Source of the DNA: an uncultured Candidatus Melainabacteria bacterium
GTDB lineage: Bacteria > Cyanobacteriota > Vampirovibrionia > Gastranaerophilales > Gastranaerophilaceae
NCBI GenBank assembly: GCA_934754735.1
Contig: CAKVJE010000019.1
Location: 1-24,166, forward strand
Length of the DNA stretch: 24,166 bases
Reading direction: 5' to 3'
The notes beneath the pieces are model-generated. The model did not search any database. It was not told the origin of the DNA and worked only from the letters and a program-made list of their open reading frames with translations. The first letter of the stretch is position 1, and each line of letters starts with the position of its first letter. The translations under genes were made by a program, and so were the position numbers. Positions 1-6,196 of the stretch are shown piece by piece.

Positions 1-303
1 GGAACGGTTACTGACTTTGAAGATTACAAGCAGAAAATTGTTAAACAAAGAAAGTTGCATAAGAAAACCATAAATGCTGTAAAGACATATTTATCCAATG
101 ATGAAGTTAAGTATTTAGAAACAAAAATGCTTGAAGAAAATTCAAACCCTGTTCAAACAGAGTTCAAAGATCGTTCAAAAGGTGTTCAAAAAATATTCAA
201 GAATAATTCAGAAAAATATGAGTATTTAATCAAAAAGAATCCGAATGACAAATGGATAACAGACTTTAAACAAACTAAGGAGTATAAGCTTTTATATGAA
301 TAG
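1..303 (+). CDS. C-terminal fragment of a MuA-like transposase (5' end outside the window)
   Basis: The reading frame is open from base 1 to the TAG at 301-303, so this is the 3' end of a gene that starts upstream; the TTG at 55 is only an internal codon. About 100 residues are visible. They are rich in Lys and Glu, and the tail reads EKYEYLIKKNPNDKWITDFK then EYKLLYE, a pattern I associate with the C-termini of Mu-type DDE transposases (a region that contacts MuB). The stop overlaps the ATG of the MuB-like gene by 8 bases, as expected for an A-B transposition pair. The catalytic DDE domain is not visible, so the assignment leans on the MuB-like neighbour. It could instead be another protein of the same element. 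Confidence 0.5.
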   Translation, partial: GTVTDFEDYKQKIVKQRKLHKKTINAVKTYLSNDEVKYLETKMLEENSNPVQTEFKDRSKGVQKIFKNNSEKYEYLIKKNPNDKWITDFKQTKEYKLLYE

Positions 304-945
304 AATTTTTGTTAAAACAACCAACGTCAAAAACTTTATTGGTTTAGTTGAAAATCTTCTAAACAAGCCAAAGAATATTCCTAAAATGGGGCTCATCTAT
401 GGCGAACCTGGACTAGGCAAATCACAAACGGCATTATGGTTGGCTTGTAAATATGATGCAATATATTTAAGGGCTACAAACTTAATGACGGGGCGATGGT
501 TGTTAGAAGAAATTGCAAAAGAAATGGACGAAATTCCAAGATATTTGACGTCGGATAATTTTAATTTGATTGTCCAAAAACTAAAACAAAAACCTCAACT
601 TATTATAGTTGATGAAATTGATTATTTGATGAACAACTTAAAAACGATAGAAATATTGCGAGATATTCACGATGAAACGGATTGTCCAATAATCCTTGTT
701 GGTATGGGGTTGGCACACAAAAAGTTGGAACGATACAAACACCTTTTTGATAGATTTTCAGAAATTGTAAAATTTGAAACTTTTAGTATTAATGATTTAA
801 AACAAATTTTTGACCAACTTTCAGAAGTCCAATTAAATATTGATTCTATTGAATTTATACATAAGAAATACAATAGGTTTAGATAAATTGTGCAACTAAT
901 AAACCAACTTGAAACGATTGCAAGCGATAATTTTTATCTTGAGGA
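296..945 (+). pseudogene. MuB-like AAA ATPase (transposition target selector), interrupted by an in-frame stop
   Basis: The first 196 codons encode an AAA ATPase with Walker A GEPGLGKSQ (residues ~36-44) and Walker B LIIVDEID (~102-109), typical of MuB/TniB/IstB-type proteins that bind DNA and deliver target sites to the transposase. A TAA at 884-886 ends the frame after KKYNRFR. The same frame then continues with IVQLINQLETIASDNFYLEE, which fits the helical end of such ATPases, so the stop most simply arose from CAA (Gln) to TAA. Homology appears to fade near 945, where unrelated sequence begins. The ATG at 296 overlaps the preceding gene by 8 bases, and an AAGGAG lies 13 bases upstream. A shortened but still active protein cannot be excluded, because both nucleotide-binding motifs are intact. 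Confidence 0.65.
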
Positions 946-1211
946 AATAAACTATCTTTATATGACAAAAATTCATATAAATCTTTATCTTTTAGGTCTT
1001 CTTTTATGTCTTTTTCTAACGAATTACCTGTAAATTTATACTTTGCAATATGTTCAATATAAGGATCAGTATATATTGCATCATCTAATATCTCTTCAAA
1101 TTCTTTATTTAAACCATCTGATTTAAAAGAAACTTTTGTTTTGGTAAAATCTTTATAAGTATTTTTTAATTTATTAAATATTTCTGTGGGAGTTTTTTGT
1201 GAATTCTTCAT
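879..1211 (-). CDS. Doubtful open frame across a junction of gene remnants
   Basis: An open frame of about 110 codons starts at ATG 1211 (or GTG 1235). Its last ~25 codons are antisense to the MuB-like remnant, and its first ~12 codons overlap the out-of-frame continuation of the DegT aminotransferase remnant. Only the middle (EEILDDAIYTDPYIEHIAKY and the following charged residues) looks like ordinary protein, and I do not recognise it. No convincing ribosome binding site precedes the ATG. I read it as a chance composite made when two broken regions were joined, possibly with the core of a third unknown gene inside. Confidence 0.25.
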   Translation of the reverse strand: MKNSQKTPTEIFNKLKNTYKDFTKTKVSFKSDGLNKEFEEILDDAIYTDPYIEHIAKYKFTGNSLEKDIKEDLKDKDLYEFLSYKDSLFPQDKNYRLQSFQVGLLVAQFI

Positions 1212-1321
1212 TTTTTTTTGCCTTGAAGATACCACCCCGAATCAAGTATTTCCTTGATTTCAGAATCCATCTCCACACGAAACCTGTTATTTATTTTTTC
1301 TAAATCTAAAAATTTAATCAT
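1208..1321 (-). pseudogene. N-terminal remnant of a DegT/DnrJ/EryC1-type sugar aminotransferase
   Basis: From ATG 1321 the frame reads MIKFLDLEKINNRFRVEMDS then EIKEILDSGWYLQG. This closely matches the standard N-terminus of PLP-dependent nucleotide-sugar aminotransferases (FLDL...I..R...E...AI..VLDSGWYLLG). The family is about 370 residues long; here the frame stops after 37 codons, just past a run of nine A (1211-1219). Dropping one A would extend the frame for about 13 codons in a plausible DegT-like way before it stops again. The rest of the gene is absent. The start overlaps the end of another remnant by 4 bases (ATGA), as in an operon. It suggests that the locus once made an amino sugar, which fits the formyltransferase upstream. 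Confidence 0.7.
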
Positions 1322-1419
1322 TTGTTTTCCTTAATTTTTACATTATTAAATCTGTTCTTTCTAATTAATATTTTAGATAAAATCATATGGTCATTTGCAT
1401 ACGAAAGAAGACTAAATCC
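1318..1419 (-). pseudogene. C-terminal remnant of an unidentified gene ahead of the aminotransferase remnant
   Basis: A 33-codon open stretch ends in TGA at 1320-1318, overlapping the ATG of the aminotransferase remnant (ATGA). It begins right after an in-frame TAA at 1422-1420 and reads GFSLLSYANDHMILSKILIR and on. The ATGA coupling to a DegT gene suggests that it is the tail of a sugar-modifying gene from the same former operon. I cannot name the family. Evidence for coding is only the coupling and the open frame. Confidence 0.3.
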
Positions 1420-1449
1420 TTACTTTTCATAAATAAACCATTAATCTCG

Positions 1450-2268
1450 CTATATTACTTTTTCTACCTGCAACAATAATTGAATTCTTTTTTCATCAAT
1501 TATAAACATCAAGTTTTCAAATTTTATTTTTCGATTAGCTGTATATAATGTCTCCTTTTGTAAGAAAGATATAACACGATATTTAGAGTTATCAAATACT
1601 AATACTGCACCTGAATATGAAATTTGAGAACGAATCTTTGCTTTTATCATATTTATCGGATCATTATAAATATCTATGGTATAGTCTTTTTCCTTTATTT
1701 TCGGACGATACTTACCATTTATAATCAATGTTGTTTTTTTATTTCCATTTAAATATTCATATAAACTTTTAAGCATACAGGGTATTTTTCGCTGAAGTTT
1801 TAAATTTAAACTTTCTGGAGTATCATCATTTATGTTAACCCATTTTTCTTCAATAAGCTCTCCTTCATCAATACCGCCTATAAGCTTATACATTGAAAGA
1901 CAAGTTTGCTTTTCACAATTTAATATTGACCAAACAACAGCATGTGCACCTCTATTGCTTCTTAAATCACCTCCATGAAAATTTACGATAGTCATTTTAT
2001 CTATAAAATCGAATGGAATAATAAATTCAAATTTATACATAATAACAACATCTGCATTAGAACAAAAATCATATAACATATTGAAATCGGGTTTACTATT
2101 TATTTCAATTTTATTAATTTTCAACGAAGCTACCGTATCTAAAAATGACTTTTCAACACGTTTAGGCGAATAAACTACTCCAATTAAATCAAATTGCGTA
2201 GAATTTATTATAGACTTCATCATGTTTATAGAATATCCAAAATAAACGGCTTTTTTTAAATTACTCAT
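1450..2268 (-). CDS. Formyltransferase-fold protein, probably nucleotide-sugar N-formyltransferase
   Basis: The 272-residue protein has the Formyl_trans_N fold signature. The catalytic triad of 10-formyl-tetrahydrofolate-dependent enzymes can be placed at N96 and H98 (VNFHGGDL) and D134 (GGIDEGELI). The HGGDLRSNRGAHAVVWSI stretch replaces the HxSLLPxxRGxxP loop of tRNA formyltransferases and looks more like sugar formyltransferases that act on dTDP-3- or 4-amino sugars. The C-terminal ~80 residues are unlike the OB domain of Fmt. The ATG at 2268 overlaps the stop of the CapK-like pseudogene by 8 bases, so it is translationally coupled and the last intact gene of the operon. A DegT aminotransferase remnant lies just downstream, which supports an amino sugar as the formyl acceptor. 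The reading frame looks intact. Confidence 0.75.
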   Translation of the reverse strand: MSNLKKAVYFGYSINMMKSIINSTQFDLIGVVYSPKRVEKSFLDTVASLKINKIEINSKPDFNMLYDFCSNADVVIMYKFEFIIPFDFIDKMTIVNFHGGDLRSNRGAHAVVWSILNCEKQTCLSMYKLIGGIDEGELIEEKWVNINDDTPESLNLKLQRKIPCMLKSLYEYLNGNKKTTLIINGKYRPKIKEKDYTIDIYNDPINMIKAKIRSQISYSGAVLVFDNSKYRVISFLQKETLYTANRKIKFENLMFIIDEKRIQLLLQVEKVI

Positions 2269-2706
2269 TAGAATTATTATCTCCTATTTTACAAACGGTC
2301 ATTCGGAATTTACCGCTTCTCAATTTTTGCATTTCATCTACATATACAAATTTATAATTAGTATTCATGCCAAAAAGTTCCTTGAACCACTTGTATATTT
2401 AATTTTATTATCAGGAAGATTTGTATATTCTTTTACTTCAATTTTATTCCAGTTATCTTTTAAAACCTGTTTATTAACAATCGGAAAATCTTTTATGTTT
2501 TTAAAATTAGCATAAGGTTTATAAAAATCAGAAAAAATCGTTGCATAAGTCAATAATTTTTCAAGATTATTCTTAGTTATAATTTCTGCAATTTTTGGAT
2601 TATCAAATAATGTTTTAACTTCAATCATATTATTTAATAATCTTCCTCTGTTGTTTGCCATATCTTCTTTTACAAATGCTTCATATTTCTCATTTCTATC
2701 TGATAT
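2261..2706 (-). pseudogene. CapK/PaaK-like adenylate-forming enzyme with a large internal deletion
   Basis: The N-terminal part, including FKNIKDFPIVNKQVLKDNW and ending KYTSGS, is the start of a CapK/phenylacetate-CoA-ligase-type protein, up to the beginning of the nucleotide-binding TSGSTG loop. The frame then slips into RNFLA-stop. In another frame the sequence continues as KWFKELFG...VYVDEMQKLRSGKFRM...CKIGDN, the recognisable extreme C-terminus of the same family (VDEI.....GKFR). About 250-300 residues between them are missing. An AGGAG at 2717-2713 is correctly spaced for an in-frame ATA at 2706, possibly a mutated ATG; the first ATG is at 2661. The C-terminal stop overlaps the formyltransferase ATG by 8 bases. 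The intact enzyme would activate a carboxylic acid as acyl-AMP. The product here is surely inactive. Confidence 0.8.
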
Positions 2707-2717
2707 ATAATACTCCT

Positions 2718-3389
2718 TTAGTCCATTTTCATTTTGTTCATATAATCTTCATCTCTTAAATACTCTTTTTGGCAAACAATCTGAAAAGTATTTTCTTTAA
2801 AGTGGTCAAGCCTATCAAACCATATATCTTCTTGATTTTCAATTTGTTTAAGCTTATTTAAAAATTCTTTATTTATACACGACGGAGGAATAATTACCAC
2901 CCCGCAATCATCACAAACTGCAATAGAATTAATATATTTATTTCGTTCTATTTGAATCATATCATTATCAATATCTTCCACAGGTTTATTAAAACAGCCG
3001 ACAGGCGTAAATCCTTTACACCAAATCGGATAATTTTGTCTAATTAAACCTGCTGCATCTCTCATTTTACCGTCTACGACAATCCCTTTACTTTGTTTAT
3101 ACAAACAAATATACTTTGAGACAAGTTCTCCAAAAACAGCTCTATTTTTACAATTAATTACACTTACAAATATTATTTTGTTTTCTTCCATATCAGCAAT
3201 TTGTTCATGAATTGTCCAATTGCTTTCATTTATTGCATATATCCATTCTACATTGCCTGCAATATATTTCCCCCTTGTTATGGGCATTATGCCTTCAACA
3301 ACACCTGTTTTTTCAAGACAATCTGTAACTTCTGTCGTACTAACTCTATTTCTATTCAAGTAATCTATAATCTGTTCTCTTATATTCAT
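2718..3389 (-). CDS. RraA-like / HMG-aldolase-family protein
   Basis: The 223-residue protein belongs to the RraA-like family, which includes class II pyruvate aldolases (4-hydroxy-4-methyl-2-oxoglutarate/4-carboxy-4-hydroxy-2-oxoadipate aldolase) and oxaloacetate decarboxylases. The signature is FGELVSKYICLYKQSKGIVV then DGKMRD, with E88 and R110-D111 in place of the usual D...RD metal and substrate pattern, and AVCDDCGVVIIP near residue 160, equivalent to ADxDGVVVIP. Its length fits the aldolases better than the 160-residue RNase E inhibitor RraA. The ATG at 3389 directly follows the stop of the ATP-grasp gene, with GAGGTG as ribosome binding site inside that gene's end, so the two are coupled. 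In this operon it more likely makes or cleaves a keto acid than regulates RNA decay. The exact substrate cannot be read from the sequence. Confidence 0.72.
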   Translation of the reverse strand: MNIREQIIDYLNRNRVSTTEVTDCLEKTGVVEGIMPITRGKYIAGNVEWIYAINESNWTIHEQIADMEENKIIFVSVINCKNRAVFGELVSKYICLYKQSKGIVVDGKMRDAAGLIRQNYPIWCKGFTPVGCFNKPVEDIDNDMIQIERNKYINSIAVCDDCGVVIIPPSCINKEFLNKLKQIENQEDIWFDRLDHFKENTFQIVCQKEYLRDEDYMNKMKMD

Positions 3390-4604
3390 TTACACCTCAT
3401 CAAATTTTATTTTCACAATTTTATCTACTTTATTTATAAAATTTATAAGTTCTTGCCGTGTATTTTTTTGAGCTATATAAAACCCTACTCTTGCACTATC
3501 ATTCTCAGCTTTTTTTATGACATCACCCTTTTTGAAACGAAATTCATATAATAAAACATCTTTGTTTTTTGATAAAAGGTCTACGTTTTCAATATCAATA
3601 ACCCTACCACCATTACAAGTGACATCAAAGAATTTTAAAACAACGCATTTTTCTCTATCTTTTGGAACTTCTTTTATATCATCATTTATTTTTCCTAATA
3701 TTGAATTTAACAATATTTTGTATGAATCTATATCATAAAGAGCAGGAACAATATGACTTGAAATAAAATTTCCGCCTCCTCTTGCACCAATCTCAATCAG
3801 CACAAATTCTTTTCCGTTCCATTTATACTCTGCGTGCGTCAATCCGAATGGTAATCCAGTCTTATTTACATATTTATCGTTTTGCTTTCTTAAAAGATTG
3901 TAATCCACTTCGCTGTCATAAGATGAAAAGAATAACTCACAAGCAATGTTTTTATTGTAATCATAATGTTTTTTTCGTGAAATTGCTAATGAATAATGCT
4001 TACTGTTTACTACAATACCATCAATCGTAAATTCAGGTCCTTCTATGTATTCTTCGCATATTACTGCTTTATTAATTTTTGAATATATAATTGATTCTTT
4101 GAATATTTTTTCTATTTCATCAGTATGTGTAACTGTAAAAACTCCCCTACTACTGTTACTATCAAGCGGTTTTACAATCATTTTCTTTGATTTTAAAGAA
4201 TTAAAAAATTCAATACATTCTTCTGTATTTCTACACATTTTATAATCAGGATACGGGAAATTTTTTTTGCTGCAATATTCTCTCATTTTATATTTATCAG
4301 TATATAATCTTGCCATATCTGAGCCTATAGATAACAAATTCAATTTTTCACTAATATAAGCTACTGTCGGTACAGCAATATCACATTCATCAGACATAAC
4401 CGCAACAACTTTGTATTTTTTCGCTGTTTCCAAACAAAAATCTTTATCCAGAATATCTCCAATTACATGGTAATTTGAATACTTAAAAGCCGGAGAGTTC
4501 TCATCAGGACTTATACATAAAATATCATAATTCAATGCTTTTAATTCCTGTATTAATGGTATTTGTGATTTAGTAGCAGGAAGTACTAATATGCAATCTT
4601 TCAC
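3390..4604 (-). CDS. ATP-grasp carboxylate-amine ligase
   Basis: The 404-residue protein has the three-part ATP-grasp layout: an N-terminal Rossmann-like domain (residues 1-100), a central ATP-binding region with K145 in IVKPLDSNSSRGVF and the E184 stretch EEYIEGPEFTIDG, and a C-terminal Mg site with E271 in LIEIGARGGGNFIS. The GARGGG form is seen in BacD/L-amino-acid-ligase-like and CarB-like (COG0439) members. Such enzymes activate a carboxylate as acyl phosphate and join it to an amine. The start is GTG at 4604, with AAAGGAG nine bases upstream. It lies 1 base after the stop of the 38-codon membrane peptide gene and directly before the RraA-like gene. It looks intact. The acceptor is unknown; a surface sugar or amino acid is plausible from the neighbours. 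Confidence 0.78.
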   Translation of the reverse strand: MKDCILVLPATKSQIPLIQELKALNYDILCISPDENSPAFKYSNYHVIGDILDKDFCLETAKKYKVVAVMSDECDIAVPTVAYISEKLNLLSIGSDMARLYTDKYKMREYCSKKNFPYPDYKMCRNTEECIEFFNSLKSKKMIVKPLDSNSSRGVFTVTHTDEIEKIFKESIIYSKINKAVICEEYIEGPEFTIDGIVVNSKHYSLAISRKKHYDYNKNIACELFFSSYDSEVDYNLLRKQNDKYVNKTGLPFGLTHAEYKWNGKEFVLIEIGARGGGNFISSHIVPALYDIDSYKILLNSILGKINDDIKEVPKDREKCVVLKFFDVTCNGGRVIDIENVDLLSKNKDVLLYEFRFKKGDVIKKAENDSARVGFYIAQKNTRQELINFINKVDKIVKIKFDEV

Positions 4605-4605
4605 T

Positions 4606-4722
4606 TTATATTACTCCTTTCAAAACTAAAATAAACATTAGTATTGTCATCATAATAGTTAAAGTAATAAATAAATTTGTTAATTTTTTATATTTTTCTA
4701 TTAATCCTTTATAATATGTCAT
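4606..4722 (-). CDS. 38-residue single-span membrane peptide, first gene of the operon
   Basis: A short open frame runs from ATG 4722 to TAA 4608-4606. It is preceded by a good ribosome binding site (AGGAAGG ending six bases before the ATG) and a strong promoter. It has a basic N-terminus (MTYYKGLIEKYKKL) and one hydrophobic stretch from about residue 14 to 34 (LTNLFITLTIMMTILMFILV), predicting one membrane helix with positive residues on the cytoplasmic side. Its last codons contain the ribosome binding site of the ATP-grasp gene, and the stop is one base before that gene's GTG, so translation is likely coupled. I know of no named family. Coding is supported by signals and composition, not homology. 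Confidence 0.6.
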   Translation of the reverse strand: MTYYKGLIEKYKKLTNLFITLTIMMTILMFILVLKGVI

Positions 4723-4748
4723 TTTAGCCTTCCTAAGCGTTAATTCTA

Positions 4749-4777
4749 ATTATACTTGCTAATTCTTTTACGCGCAA
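4749..4777 (-). promoter_or_regulatory. Sigma-70-type promoter of the membrane peptide/ATP-grasp operon
   Basis: On the minus strand a perfect -10 TATAAT (4754-4749) is preceded, after exactly 17 bases, by TTGCGC (4777-4772) as the -35. Transcription should begin near 4742, about 20 bases before the ATG at 4722, leaving room for the AGGAAGG ribosome binding site. It lies in the broken tail of the DNA methyltransferase region. Confidence 0.6.
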
Positions 4778-4792
4778 CTATGTTCTGCAAAA

Positions 4793-5341
4793 TCATTTTT
4801 TGCTTGAGTTAATTCTCCAGCCTGATTGTTTAATTTCAGTTCGCTGTAATAGATGTGAGCAATTTATTAAATTGTTTTCATCTAAAATTCTCGGATTTTT
4901 ATAATGCCCGAACGGAACATTAAAGTCGCCTTTAGAATTTACGCGGTACATTCCATTGAAGCAAGTCCTGTTTAAATAGATAAAACGGCTTGCCTTTTTT
5001 ATATCAGACCAATTTTGATATTCTTCCGTACGGTCAATGTTACGGATTTCCATAAAATATTCTTTTGAAATATCGTGCTTTTGTAGGTTTGTAATTAGCT
5101 CATCAACGTTATCTCTAACAACTTGATAAAGATTGATTAATTCTTCGTTCATATCGAAAATATAAGCGTTATTAGGCTGCAGTTCAAAAAACAATGCCCC
5201 ACCGCCAATAAAAGGTTCAAAATAACGGTTGTATGATTTTGGTATATTTTTAAGCAATTTAAGCATAAGCTGACGTTTGCCACCAACCCATTTAACAATT
5301 GGATATGTTTCACTTTTCAATTGTTCTAAAACTACTGCCAT
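4793..5341 (-). pseudogene. Truncated Dam/DpnM-type (D12 class) adenine DNA methyltransferase
   Basis: The 182 residues match the first two-thirds of D12-class N6-adenine methyltransferases. They show PIVKWVGGKRQLMLKLLKNI, then motif I FEPFIGGGALFFEL (SAM binding) and the DMNEELINLYQVVR and FIYLNRTCFNGMYRVNSKG blocks, and the frame ends soon after SHLLQRTEIK. Members are about 270-280 residues, and the catalytic motif IV (DPPY) should follow; it is missing. After about 4840 another frame, offset by one, stays open to a TAA at about 4761-4763 and reads NNQAGELTQAKNDFAEHSCA, which looks like the tail of a different protein. This suggests a deletion that fused two genes. The ATG overlaps the end of the preceding methyltransferase by 10 bases, as in DpnII-like pairs. 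It cannot be catalytic as it stands. Confidence 0.78.
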
Positions 5342-6131
5342 GCTTTATCTTTCTTTGAAAATGCTTGCTCAAACCTTTTAACAAAAAGGTCTAAGTATTC
5401 TTTTTCTAAGTCTATACCGATGAATTTTCGCCCTAACTTTAATGCCATTATACCAGTTGTTGAACTACCTGTAAACGGATCAAGAATCAAATCACCTTTG
5501 TTCGTTGATGCAAGGATTATTCGTCTTAACAATTCTAAAGGTTTTTGTGTTGGGTGTTTTCCGAAAGTTTTTTCGTAAGATTTTGGGGTATCAATTTGCC
5601 AAACTGAACGCATTTGTTTATTCGGTTTCTTTATTGCATCATCACCCCAATCACCATTTTTCATTGTTTCATAATTGAATGTATGCTTTCCTTTAGGGGC
5701 TTTGCCCATAACAACGTTTCATGGCTTGCTGTAAAATACCTGCAACTCATATTTGGTGAAGCGTTTGGCTTAAACCAACAAATATCATTTAAGATTTTAA
5801 AACCGAATTTTTGCAAAGCAAATCCGCAAGCATAAATAGAATGATAAGTTCCTGAAATCCAAATAGTTCCGTTTGGTTTTAATACTCTTTTGCAGGCATT
5901 AATCCATTTTTGATGAAATGCAAAATCTTCGTCTAATCCTTTGCTTTCATCCCACTTACCTTTATTTACACAAACAACTTTGCCCGCTTGGCAGCTTATT
6001 CCACCATTAGACAACATGTAAGGTGGAACCGCAAAAATCATATCAATAGATTCCGGTGCAGCTTTCTCCAAAATTTCAATACAATCACCCTAAAATAAAG
6101 TTATATCGTTTTTTTCATAAAACTTTTGCAT
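5332..6131 (-). pseudogene. DpnA-like adenine DNA methyltransferase with three inactivating lesions
   Basis: Joined across its lesions, this is a beta-class site-specific methyltransferase of about 265 residues. It has catalytic motif IV near the N-terminus (IDMIFAVPPYMLSNGG) and SAM-binding motif I near the C-terminus (DLILDPFTGSSTTGIMALKLGRKFIGID), as in M.DpnA. Three lesions are visible. (1) Codon 14 after ATG 6131 is TAG (6092-6090), where relatives have a residue before GDCIEIL. (2) The DPPY motif reads VPPY (GTT for GAT). (3) A one-base deletion near 5700, in the AAAG of TGGGCAAAGCCCC, shifts the frame; WAK should continue as APKGKHTFNYE. The gene overlaps the truncated DpnM-like gene by 10 bases. 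No restriction endonuclease gene is visible nearby, so the unit is a dead orphan. Confidence 0.85.
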
Positions 6132-6137
6132 GAGTTA

Positions 6138-6143
6138 ATTATA
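6138..6143 (-). promoter_or_regulatory. -10 element six bases before the methyltransferase ATG (leaderless-type)
   Basis: A perfect TATAAT on the minus strand (6143-6138) is followed by TAACTC and the ATG at 6131. The expected transcription start would fall on or next to the A of the ATG, and no Shine-Dalgarno sequence lies between. No good -35 is visible 16-18 bases upstream. The same layout occurs before hamA. Confidence 0.45.
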
Positions 6144-6196
6144 GTATAAACAAAAGAATAAATCTTTGAAAGTGAAGGTTTATATTTGTAAAATAA

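Noticed and set aside
879..1235. 118-codon minus-strand frame as an intact gene
   Set aside because: Its 3' end is antisense to MuB-like coding sequence and its 5' end overlaps the aminotransferase remnant in another frame; kept only as a low-confidence entry.
5690..6092. Programmed frameshift or stop-codon readthrough in the DpnA-like gene
   Set aside because: No slippery heptamer with a downstream structure is evident, and the catalytic Asp is also mutated, so simple decay explains all three changes.
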